A stretch of 23,047 nt of DNA from NCBI GenBank assembly GCA_036351575.1, contig JAZBPJ010000022.1, positions 1-23,047 on the forward strand. Direction: 5' to 3'. This DNA is from JABDPF01 sp036351575 (GTDB taxonomy: Bacteria > Pseudomonadota > Gammaproteobacteria > Xanthomonadales > SZUA-36). The position numbers and the translations under genes were made by a program. Under the pieces are notes generated by a model, which was given only the letters and a program-made list of their open reading frames with translations, had not been told where the DNA came from and did no database searches. Of the stretch, positions 8,499 to 15,078 are shown piece after piece (within the stretch, counting starts at the first letter, position 1; the number at the start of each line of letters is the position of its first letter).

Positions 8499-8648
8499 AT
8501 GATGCTTACCTGGGTTTACTGGACCATAACCGTGATGTTCATCGTGCTGGTGCTGCGCAACCTGTTCAGGGAAAAATCCCTGCGCGAACAGTTCGTGGCC
8601 GGCATGGTGCTGGTGCCGCTGATCCTGCGCGCCCTGATGATCAAGTAA
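8499..8648 (+). CDS. Small 49-residue two-segment membrane protein after the TRAP permease
   Basis: This short gene encodes MMLTWVYWTITVMFIVLVLR, then a charged turn FREKSLREQF, then VAGMVLVPLILRALMIK. That predicts two membrane-spanning helices joined by a basic/acidic loop. It has a good ribosome site (GAGGAG ending about nine bases before the ATG), starts 12 bases after the permease stop and ends nine bases before the next gene, so it fills its slot exactly. It is far too small for an ordinary DctQ subunit (usually about 160 residues, four helices), but its position just after dctM suggests a small accessory or reduced partner of the permease. I do not recognise the family. A second ATG one codon later is an equally possible start. 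Confidence 0.75.
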   Translation: MMLTWVYWTITVMFIVLVLRNLFREKSLREQFVAGMVLVPLILRALMIK

Positions 8649-8657
8649 GGCGATTCG

Positions 8658-9806
8658 ATGTTCGAAAAACGATACCTCGGAAACAGACTCACGGCCGGAC
8701 TGATGCTGCTGGCGGTTGCCGCAGTCGCGGCGATTGCCGGCAGCAGCTACCTGCAGATGCGCAACCCGCCGCCGGAGGTGGATCGGCTGGTGCCGCACGC
8801 GGGTTTCGAACGGCGCATGCTGAGCGACTGGTTCGACGGGCTTCGCGACACCCCGGCCGATACGCCGGTTTTCGTTCAGGCTGGCGAGGAGCCTGGCGGG
8901 ACGGTGCTGGTGCTGGGCGGTACGCACGCCAACGAACCGGCCGGCGTGATCGCGGCCGTCGTCATGCTGGAGCGCGCGCAAGTGCAGCGCGGGCGCCTGA
9001 TCATCGCGCCCTACGCGAACATGATGGCGCGCACCCACACCTTTCCCCAGGACGCGCATCCGCAGACCTTCAGTTTCGAGACGCCGTCCGGTGCTCGTCG
9101 CACCTTCCGCTACGGCGCGCGCACCACCAACCCGGTCAACGAGTGGCCGAACCCGGACATTTACATCCACCCGGCCTCCGGGCAGACAATGGCCGGCGTG
9201 GAGCGCAGCAACCTGAACCGGGCGCACCCGGGCGTCGCCGACGGCGGCGCCACCGAGCGCCTGGCCTACGGCTTCATGCAACTGATCCTGCAGGAAGAAG
9301 TGGACCTGGCGATCGACCTGCACGAGGCTTCGCCGGAGTATCCCGTGGTGGACGCTATCGTCGCCCACGAGCGCGCCATGGAACTCGCCGCGATGGTGAC
9401 CATGGAACTGGAATTCGAGGGTGTTCCGATCCGGCTGGAGCCTTCGCCCGAGAACCTGCGCGGCCTGAATCACCGCGAGTGGGGCGACAACTCGGACGTC
9501 CTGGCCATCCTGACGGAAACCTGCAACGCCAGCGCCGGGCGCTTCCGCGGCCGCACCGACGAGGCGCTGATCCTGAGCGGTGAAGACAAGGCCTACGACA
9601 AGGCGGCCGGGCTGGGAAGGCTCTATGTGCCCTGGGAGAGCTGGGACAAGCGCATTGCCGAGCGGGTCGGCCGGCACGTGACCACGGTGTGGATGCTGAC
9701 CGAGAACCTGGAGTACGTGCGCGAGGACGCGGGTGTGACTGTTAACGGCCTGCCCACGTTCGCGGAAATGTCCGAGCAGGGCGTCGGCGCTTTCCTGTCT
9801 GAATGA
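8658..9806 (+). CDS. Membrane-anchored M14/AstE-AspA-like zinc hydrolase 2
   Basis: This 382-residue protein is a diverged paralogue of the hydrolase encoded before the permease. It keeps the same zinc signatures, GGTHANEPAG (His90, Glu93) and IDLHEASPEYP (His222), and NLNRAHPG with Arg188. The N-terminus MFEKRYLGNRLTAGLMLLAV with the following AAVAAIAGSSYL looks like an uncleaved signal anchor, so the catalytic domain should face the periplasm. Shared segments with the first copy include the RGLIIAPYAN/GRLVVIPYAN region, the tyrosine-rich NPPGYTLEIG/HPASGQTMAG region and the C-terminal endings. Separate retention of two copies around one permease suggests different substrates or different positions along a polymer. 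Its stop overlaps the pgsB start (ATGA), implying translational coupling between the hydrolase and the ligase. Confidence 0.86.
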   Translation: MFEKRYLGNRLTAGLMLLAVAAVAAIAGSSYLQMRNPPPEVDRLVPHAGFERRMLSDWFDGLRDTPADTPVFVQAGEEPGGTVLVLGGTHANEPAGVIAAVVMLERAQVQRGRLIIAPYANMMARTHTFPQDAHPQTFSFETPSGARRTFRYGARTTNPVNEWPNPDIYIHPASGQTMAGVERSNLNRAHPGVADGGATERLAYGFMQLILQEEVDLAIDLHEASPEYPVVDAIVAHERAMELAAMVTMELEFEGVPIRLEPSPENLRGLNHREWGDNSDVLAILTETCNASAGRFRGRTDEALILSGEDKAYDKAAGLGRLYVPWESWDKRIAERVGRHVTTVWMLTENLEYVREDAGVTVNGLPTFAEMSEQGVGAFLSE

Positions 9807-10792
9807 CCGCGTTCGGGGTCGAAGCAAAGAAAGTCCTGGTTACCGGCAGCCGGGGCAAGAGCAGCGTGGTGCGCCTGCTGCACGCCGGGCTCAACGCCTC
9901 TGGAACCCCGACCTGGTCGCGTATTACCGGGACCGACCCGCGCCAGCTCGAGCCGGACGGCGAACGGTCGATCGAACGGAGCGCGGGGGCGCACGTCGAG
10001 GAGATGCGCTGGTGGCTGGGGCAGATTCCGGCCGCTGCCGGGGCGCTGGTAATGGAAAACAGCGCGGTCACTCCCGAACTGCAGCCGCTGGCAGCCGCCT
10101 GGCTGCGGCCGGATGTGACCGTTCTGACCAACGTGCTGCCGGACCACCAGGAGGCCTGGGGGTTCGGTGAACGGGACGCGGTGCTGGCCCTCGCTCCCGG
10201 ACTTCCCCGGGGCGGCACGGTCGTCATACCGGACGCACTGGAAGAGCATCCGCTGCTCGCGTCATTGCTTGCTGACCGGTCATGCCGGGTGCTCACCGCG
10301 ACGGCCGAGGAAAACGCGGATACGCCTTATCGCGCCGCAAATCTCGGGCTGGCGCGAACGGTGCTGGAATTCCTTGGGCAGGATTCGAACGAAGCGGTTA
10401 ATGCGATGAGGGAACTGAAAGCAGACCGCTTCGATTTTCAGCTGCGGCGGGTCGCCGGCGCCGAGGTGGCGCTGGCGTTTTCGGCCAACGACATTCAAAG
10501 CACGCGCGCCCTGTTCGATTCGCTTGGCTGGAGCGTGGAGAAGACGCGCCTGCTGTACAACCACCGGGCGGACCGTCCCGGTCGCCTGCAGAGCTTTCGC
10601 GCCTGGATCGAAGAGGTGCCGTGGCGCGAAGCGCTGGTCACCGGCGCCCGTCCGTTGCGGCGGCTGCAACGGGCGCGATATGTCAAACTGGATGAAAGGA
10701 AGGGGCTGGCGGCGCTGCTGCAGGAGGGAGATCGCCTTTTCGGCTGCGGAAACATCGCCGGCCTGCCCCGGGAATGGTATCGAGAGGGATGA
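9803..10792 (+). CDS. pgsB: PgsB/CapB-like poly-gamma-glutamate ligase (Mur-ligase fold)
   Basis: PgsB/CapB is the ATP-dependent amide ligase that adds glutamate to a growing gamma-linked chain. This protein follows Bacillus PgsB block by block: the P-loop VTGSRGKSSVVRL (Lys19), RITGTDPRQL, LVMENSAVTPELQ, TNVLPDHQEAWG, FSANDIQSTRALF, YNHRADRPGRLQSF and LFGCGNIAG. At 329 residues it is shorter than the Bacillus enzyme (about 390) and starts directly at the first beta strand, so it lacks the usual N-terminal membrane helix. It is therefore probably a peripheral enzyme held by PgsC. It overlaps the previous gene by four bases (ATGA), and GGT 2 begins one base after its stop. Identification rests on motif order recalled from the family; I am confident of the family, less so of the exact substrate. 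Confidence 0.9.
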   Translation: MTAFGVEAKKVLVTGSRGKSSVVRLLHAGLNASGTPTWSRITGTDPRQLEPDGERSIERSAGAHVEEMRWWLGQIPAAAGALVMENSAVTPELQPLAAAWLRPDVTVLTNVLPDHQEAWGFGERDAVLALAPGLPRGGTVVIPDALEEHPLLASLLADRSCRVLTATAEENADTPYRAANLGLARTVLEFLGQDSNEAVNAMRELKADRFDFQLRRVAGAEVALAFSANDIQSTRALFDSLGWSVEKTRLLYNHRADRPGRLQSFRAWIEEVPWREALVTGARPLRRLQRARYVKLDERKGLAALLQEGDRLFGCGNIAGLPREWYREG

Positions 10793-10793
10793 A

Positions 10794-12506
10794 ATGAACA
10801 ACCGTCATTGGAACGTATCGGCCGGCTTCGTGCGGCTGTGCCTCGCCGTCCTGGTTTCGCTGCTTGCCGTGTCCGTCCATGCGACGGACGCAGCGCGCGA
10901 TGCAAGGGGCGGGCAGGGCATGGTGGCCTCGGCGCATCCGCTGGCTTCCCAGGTCGGCGTGGACATATTGAAGGCGGGCGGCAACGCCATCGACGCCGCG
11001 GTCGCTGTCGGTTTTGCGCTGGGCGTGGTCGAGCCGAATGCCTCGGGTATCGGCGGCGGCGGATTCATGCTGATCTGGCTGGCCGGTCCGGGGCGCGCGG
11101 TGTATATCGATTTCAGGGGCAAGGCGCCGACGGGTGCGTCGCCGACGATGTTCGAGCTGGACGAGAGCGGCAAGGTCAAGCCCGACGCGCGCGGTTTCAA
11201 CCCGGCCGTGGTTGGCGGACGCTCGGTCGCAGTCCCCGGGGAAGTGGCCGGCTTGCTGCTGGCGCAGGGGGAATTCGGTCGCCTCGACCGCCGGCAGGTG
11301 ATGCGCCCGGCCATCGAGTACGCGGAAAACGGTATTGAAGTCAGCGAAGTGCTCGCGGGCATGATCACCGAGCACTACGACGTCCTGCTCGCATTTCCGG
11401 AAACCGCGAAAATCTACCTGAGCGATGATTTTCCGAAAATGCCCGGCGAGCGGATCGTGAACCCGGATCTCGCGGCCACGTTGCGCCTGGTGCTGGAAAA
11501 CGGCCGCGACGGGTTCTACCGGGACCGCGTGGCAAAAAGCATCGTCGATGCCGTTCGCGCCGACGGCGGAACGATGACGATGGAAGACATCGAAAACTAC
11601 CTTGTCAGTTACCGGCGTCCCGTCAGGGGCAGTTACCGCGGCTACGGGATCATCTCGGCGCCGCCGCCGAGTTCCGGCGGCGCGCATGTCATCGAATTGC
11701 TCAACATCATGGAGCAGTTCGACCTGCCGGCCATGGGGCAGAACAGCGTGCAGTCGCTGCATGCATGGGCCGAGGCGATGAAGCTGGTCTATACCGACCG
11801 GGCGCAGTTCATGGGCGACCACGATTTCGTGCTGGTGCCGCTCGACACCCTGGCCTCCAAGGAGTTTGCGCAACGGCGTTTCAAACTGATCGACATGGAA
11901 CGCGCCACCCCGGCGTTTCCACCCGGCAACGTGACCGTCGGCGACAGCGGCAGCACGACCCATTACTCGGTGGTGGACAGCGAGGGCAACATGGTGGCCT
12001 GCACCAAGACGATCAATCATTTCTTCGGTTCCGGCATCACCGCGCCGGGCACCGGCGTGCTGCTGAACGACCAGATGGACGATTTCGACAAGCAACCCGG
12101 GGTCGCCAACTCGATCGAGCCGGGCAAGAAGCCGCTCAGCAGCATGAGCCCCACGCTGCTGCTGAAGGACGGCAAGCCGTTCGCCACGCTCGGCTCACCC
12201 GGCGGCATGCGCATCATTTCCACGATGGCGATGCTGATCAGCTACCTGGTGGACTACGGGCTGGATATTCAAGCCGCGATCGAGGCTCCGCGCATCAACA
12301 GTTACGCGACCGGTCCGCTGAAAGTCGAGTCGCGCATCGGGCCGGACGTGCTGAAGGCCCTTGAGGCGCTGGGTCACGAGATCGACGTACGCGGTGACTT
12401 CGACCTGTACTTCGGCGGTGCGCAAGGCATCGTGATCGATCCCGGCACGGGGCAACTGCACGGTGGAGCGGACCCGAGAAGAGACGGCAAAGCCCTGGGT
12501 TACTGA
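10794..12506 (+). CDS. ggt: Secreted gamma-glutamyltransferase (GGT 2)
   Basis: This 570-residue GGT-family protein has a cleavable signal peptide (MNNRHWNVSAGFVRLCLAVL continuing to SVHA) and should be periplasmic. It is a textbook family member: GGNAIDAAVAVGFALGVVEP, NASGIGGGGFMLIW, PPPSSGGAHVIELLNIMEQF, the processing site GSTTHYSVVD with nucleophile Thr388, the oxyanion Ser449-Ser450 in KPLSSMSPTLLL, and GSPGGMRIIST. The reaction is hydrolysis or transfer of gamma-glutamyl groups. It differs from GGT 1 in the Ser-Ser pair and in not being a lipoprotein. The start at 10794 follows GAGAGGG and sits one base after the pgsB stop. A longer open frame upstream (from 10524) only overlaps pgsB. 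Its stop is one base before the racemase-like gene. GGTs next to pgsB/pgsC are usually polymer-trimming or anchoring enzymes. Confidence 0.93.
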   Translation: MNNRHWNVSAGFVRLCLAVLVSLLAVSVHATDAARDARGGQGMVASAHPLASQVGVDILKAGGNAIDAAVAVGFALGVVEPNASGIGGGGFMLIWLAGPGRAVYIDFRGKAPTGASPTMFELDESGKVKPDARGFNPAVVGGRSVAVPGEVAGLLLAQGEFGRLDRRQVMRPAIEYAENGIEVSEVLAGMITEHYDVLLAFPETAKIYLSDDFPKMPGERIVNPDLAATLRLVLENGRDGFYRDRVAKSIVDAVRADGGTMTMEDIENYLVSYRRPVRGSYRGYGIISAPPPSSGGAHVIELLNIMEQFDLPAMGQNSVQSLHAWAEAMKLVYTDRAQFMGDHDFVLVPLDTLASKEFAQRRFKLIDMERATPAFPPGNVTVGDSGSTTHYSVVDSEGNMVACTKTINHFFGSGITAPGTGVLLNDQMDDFDKQPGVANSIEPGKKPLSSMSPTLLLKDGKPFATLGSPGGMRIISTMAMLISYLVDYGLDIQAAIEAPRINSYATGPLKVESRIGPDVLKALEALGHEIDVRGDFDLYFGGAQGIVIDPGTGQLHGGADPRRDGKALGY

Positions 12507-12507
12507 G

Positions 12508-13605
12508 ATGAGAACGCGCTTTCCTGAACCAAGGCAAACAAGGGGTCAGAGTAGCTCAGCTACTCTGACCCCGGTCTTGGCTACCCTGACCCCGGTCTTG
12601 CTGGTTTTTTTGTTGTTCCTGCAATTCCACGCTTCGGCGGCGCTTGCTGCCGAGAATTCTGAATGGCTGCCGGGGCTGCTGGAAAAAGAGCAGTTGACCG
12701 TGGTGGTCACGGACTCCGGCCTCGGCGGTCTTTCCGTGGTGGCCGATCTTTCCGAAAAACTCGCCGGGCAGGGCGGTTTCCGGCAAGTCGACCTGGTTTT
12801 CGTCAACGCGCTGTTCCGGGAGCACGGCGGCTACAACGCGCTACAGAGCCGGGAAGAGCAACTGGCGGTGTTCAGCCGCGCGCTCGAGACGATGGCGGCG
12901 CGCTTCGATCCCGACCTGGTCCTGATCGCCTGCAATACGCTCTCGGTGCTGGCGCCCGATACGGCGTTCGTGGCGGGCTCCGGGGTTCCGGTCGTGGGTA
13001 TCGTCGAGGCCGGCGTGGAGCAGATCGCACAGCGGCTGCAAGCGGACCCGAAGGCGCGCAACATCATGTTCGCCACGCGCACCACGGTGGACGAGGGCAG
13101 CCATCTCGACGGACTTCGGCGGCTGGGCATCGGCGAAGAGCAGTTCCTGGCGCAGGCCTGTCCCCAGCTGACGATGTACATCGAGCAGGGATTCGATGCG
13201 ATGGACACGGAACTGCTGATCGACGCCTACGTGGATGAAGCGCTTTCCATGATGGGCGAACCGTCCGGCCCGCTGACGGTGAGTTTCAACTGTACGCATT
13301 TCGGCTATTCGCTGCCCCTGTGGCGACTGGCGTTCGAATCACGCGGCGTCGCGGTTGACGCCTTCCTCGACCCGAATACGAAAATGGCGGATTTCCTGCT
13401 GACGGATGACCGGCAGCGGCGCTACCCGTCCACGGAAGTCACCGTCAAGGTCGTCTCGATGCCCCCGATCCAGCCTGCCGCGATCGATTCGATCGGCCGC
13501 TGGCTGGACGGTGTTTCGCCTGCAACCGCGGCCGCACTGCGCCACTATCAGCGGGTCGAAGACCTGTTCGAATGGCGCAGCCTGGTTCGAGAACCGGGTA
13601 GCTGA
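12508..13605 (+). CDS. Exported glutamate-racemase-like protein (Asp/Glu racemase family)
   Basis: Family members invert L- and D-glutamate with two cysteines. Visible landmarks of this 365-residue protein are VTDSGLGGLSV (Asp69), LIACNTLSVLA (Cys142), VVGIVEAGVEQ and SFNCTHFGYSLPLW (Cys262), so both catalytic cysteines are present. The usual PYG region is changed to NALFREHGGYNAL. Unlike normal MurI (about 270 residues, cytoplasmic) it begins with a basic stretch and the hydrophobic run LLVFLLFLQFHASAALAA, which looks like a signal peptide with cleavage near ALAA. Residues 12-31 of this leader are encoded by a REP-like palindrome plus a 21-base tandem duplication (12542-12600), read in frame. 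ATG at 12508, one base after the GGT 2 stop, is the best start, though the ribosome site is poor; GTG at 12463 or a TTG at 12598 are less likely. In context it probably interconverts D/L glutamate in the periplasm. Confidence 0.85.
   Translation: MRTRFPEPRQTRGQSSSATLTPVLATLTPVLLVFLLFLQFHASAALAAENSEWLPGLLEKEQLTVVVTDSGLGGLSVVADLSEKLAGQGGFRQVDLVFVNALFREHGGYNALQSREEQLAVFSRALETMAARFDPDLVLIACNTLSVLAPDTAFVAGSGVPVVGIVEAGVEQIAQRLQADPKARNIMFATRTTVDEGSHLDGLRRLGIGEEQFLAQACPQLTMYIEQGFDAMDTELLIDAYVDEALSMMGEPSGPLTVSFNCTHFGYSLPLWRLAFESRGVAVDAFLDPNTKMADFLLTDDRQRRYPSTEVTVKVVSMPPIQPAAIDSIGRWLDGVSPATAAALRHYQRVEDLFEWRSLVREPGS
12542..12572. repeat. REP-like perfect palindrome inside the racemase-like gene
   Basis: The arms GGGGTCAGAGTAGCT and AGCTACTCTGACCCC are exact reverse complements around a single central C, giving a 31-base perfect palindrome. 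It lies 34 bases after the ATG of the racemase-like gene and stays in frame. The same arm occurs at 17882, 17955 and 22938. The sequence type resembles REP elements mobilised by REP-associated tyrosine transposases; no such transposase is in the window. Confidence 0.9.
12559..12600 (+). repeat. Two tandem copies of a 21-base unit encoding ATLTPVL twice
   Basis: Copy 1 (12559-12579) and copy 2 (12580-12600) differ at one base (the sixth: T versus C). The unit includes the right arm of the palindrome and its GGTCTTG tail, so the duplication arose after the palindrome was inserted. Because 21 is a multiple of three, the frame is kept and the protein reads ATLTPVLATLTPVL just before the hydrophobic core of the signal peptide. 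Confidence 0.92.
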
Positions 13606-13616
13606 GCGAGCAGGCG

Positions 13617-14051
13617 ATGTCCTGGGACCAGGAAACCTTTTGCCTGGCGGCCGGAATGCTGCTCGGCATGCTGTTCTACCGAAAAACCGGCTTTTCCAGC
13701 GGCGGAATCATCACGCCCGGCGTGTTGGCGATGTACGCCTTTGACCCCTTGAAGATATCGGTCTCGCTGGCGGCGGGCGTCGTGACCTGGGGGCTGCTCG
13801 AACTGCTTGTCCGTTTTACCGGCGTTTACGGCCGCCAGCGCCTGGCGGCTGCGATGCTGATCGCGCTGGCCATTCGCTATCCCGTGGTTTCGTTCGGCGG
13901 TGAAATGTCCTTGTGGCTGGGCTGGGTCGTTCCCGGGCTGGTGGGAGCGGATATGCAGCGCCAGGGCGCGTTGACCACGCTGGCCGGAGCGCTGGCGGTC
14001 GGCAGCGCGGCCGCGATGGCCGTCTATCTGCTGCAGGGATGGCTGACATGA
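13617..14051 (+). CDS. pgsC: PgsC/CapC-like poly-gamma-glutamate membrane subunit
   Basis: PgsC/CapC is the small membrane partner of PgsB in the gamma-glutamate polymerase and is thought to help pass the chain through the inner membrane. The 144-residue protein has the family size and pattern: MLLGMLFYRKTGFSSGGIITPGVLAMYAFDP (compare the Bacillus EKTGIVPAGLVVPGYL region), then TGVYGRQRLAAAMLIAL (compare ILYGRRKFAAMLITG), then WLGWVVPGLVGADMQRQGALTTLAGAL (compare IGIIVPGLIANTIQKQG). About five hydrophobic segments are visible. It starts 11 bases after the racemase-like gene and its stop overlaps the start of the next gene (ATGA). It is separated from pgsB by two genes for exported enzymes, whereas in Bacillus pgsB and pgsC are adjacent. 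Confidence 0.9.
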   Translation: MSWDQETFCLAAGMLLGMLFYRKTGFSSGGIITPGVLAMYAFDPLKISVSLAAGVVTWGLLELLVRFTGVYGRQRLAAAMLIALAIRYPVVSFGGEMSLWLGWVVPGLVGADMQRQGALTTLAGALAVGSAAAMAVYLLQGWLT

Positions 14052-15067
14052 TCCGGGCGGAGCTGCGGTCCCGCATCACGTTCATCGTGCTGGCTGCCGT
14101 CATGGTCTGCGCCTGGTTGCTGGCCTCCCAGTCCACCCCGAACCGTGAAGAGCAGGCGCTCTGGGAGCAAGTGCGGGCCGCCCAGCTGCACCTGTCGGAT
14201 TGGCGAGACAGCCGCGGCATCGGCGCGGCCCGGGAAGATGATCCATTCAACTGCGGGCTGATCGGCCGGGAGTGGAGCATGCTCACGACCACGCTCGGCA
14301 GCCTCGAGGCGAAAAGAACCGCTTGCGACCCGGCCTGGGCCGTGCGCTTTGCCCGCTGGTACCGTGAAGCCGGGCTGCAAGCGGGCGACACGGTGGCGAT
14401 CTATTCATCGGCGTCCTTTCCGGCCCTGCTCCTGAGCAGCCAGGCCGCGGCGGAGAGCCTGGGGCTGGATACGCTGATCATCGTTTCACTGGGCGCCTCG
14501 ACCTGGGGCGCCAACCACCCGGATGCGCCCTGGCCGGTGCTCGCGAAAGAACTGCGCCGCGGCGGGTTCCTGGCGAAAAAAGCGGATTACTACACCCTGG
14601 GAGGGGGCTCGGAAAACGGCGGAGGCCTGGCAAGCGAGGCCATGGATCTCCTGGAACAGGGCGCTCACTCCGCCGGAGTCGAACTGCTGCGCACAAACGG
14701 CCTGCAGCCGATGATCGATGCCAAGTCGATGCTGCTGCTGTCGCGCGGCGCCAGGCTGCTGGTCAGTATCGGCGGCTCGCAGGCCAACCTGGGCGACGAT
14801 CCCGCAGTTCTCGAGCTGGAGCCTGGCATGCTGGCGCCCGGCCTTGAAGCAAGCGCCGGCAACGGTGTGATCGCCCGCGCGCTGGACGCCGGTCTGCCGG
14901 TGCTCCACCTGCTGAACATCCGTGAACTCGCGGCGCGCGAAGGCATCGTGCTCGACAGCGCCCCGGGGCGCGTGGCGCCGGTCGCGGTCAACCCCTGGTG
15001 GTCGGTCATCGGCCTGCTGCTGTTTTTCGCGGTCGTATTGACGCACCGGCGCTGGCGCCTGCTATAG
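14048..15067 (+). CDS. PgsW-like poly-gamma-glutamate system protein
   Basis: This 339-residue protein has an N-terminal membrane helix (FIVLAAVMVCAWLLA) and a C-terminal helix (WWSVIGLLLFFAVVLTHRRW), with a soluble domain between that probably faces the periplasm. The domain contains DPFNCGLIGREWSMLTTTLG, GDTVAIYSSASFPALLLSSQ, DTLIIVSLGASTWGANHPDA and LLVSIGGSQANLGDDP. This pattern matches what I recall of the poly-gamma-glutamate system protein family (TIGR04332, sometimes called PgsW), which occurs beside pgsB and pgsC in Gram-negative and some Gram-positive bacteria; its biochemical role is not established. The start overlaps the pgsC stop by four bases. It ends the gamma-glutamyl block, and ppc begins 11 bases later. 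No PgsA/CapA-type phosphoesterase-like protein is found in the window. Confidence 0.85.
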   Translation: MIRAELRSRITFIVLAAVMVCAWLLASQSTPNREEQALWEQVRAAQLHLSDWRDSRGIGAAREDDPFNCGLIGREWSMLTTTLGSLEAKRTACDPAWAVRFARWYREAGLQAGDTVAIYSSASFPALLLSSQAAAESLGLDTLIIVSLGASTWGANHPDAPWPVLAKELRRGGFLAKKADYYTLGGGSENGGGLASEAMDLLEQGAHSAGVELLRTNGLQPMIDAKSMLLLSRGARLLVSIGGSQANLGDDPAVLELEPGMLAPGLEASAGNGVIARALDAGLPVLHLLNIRELAAREGIVLDSAPGRVAPVAVNPWWSVIGLLLFFAVVLTHRRWRLL

Positions 15068-15068
15068 T
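15038..15068 (+). promoter_or_regulatory. Candidate ppc promoter inside the end of the PgsW-like gene
   Basis: TTGACG (15038-15043) and TATAGT (15063-15068) each match five of six consensus positions, but the spacing is 19 bases, longer than the usual 17. Transcription from it would begin only a few bases before the ppc ATG at 15079, leaving almost no leader. It may therefore be fortuitous. Confidence 0.3.
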
Positions 15069-15078
15069 CGTAAGCAGG

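Noticed and set aside
7202..9583. A 793-codon open frame on the plus strand across the permease and second hydrolase genes.
   Set aside because: Its product is rich in Arg, Gly, Ala and His with no family motifs, and it runs out of frame through two well-supported genes; it is a GC-skew shadow.
10524..10793. An N-terminal extension of GGT 2 that would overlap pgsB by 270 bases.
   Set aside because: The ATG at 10794 has a ribosome site and starts a normal signal peptide; the extension is only the out-of-frame reading of pgsB.
12463..12507. A GTG start for the racemase-like protein inside the end of GGT 2.
   Set aside because: It would add 15 charged residues before the leader and has no better ribosome site than the ATG at 12508.
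13913..14047. A longer N-terminus for the PgsW-like protein starting inside pgsC.
   Set aside because: The ATG at 14048 overlaps the pgsC stop in the common ATGA arrangement and starts just before the membrane helix.
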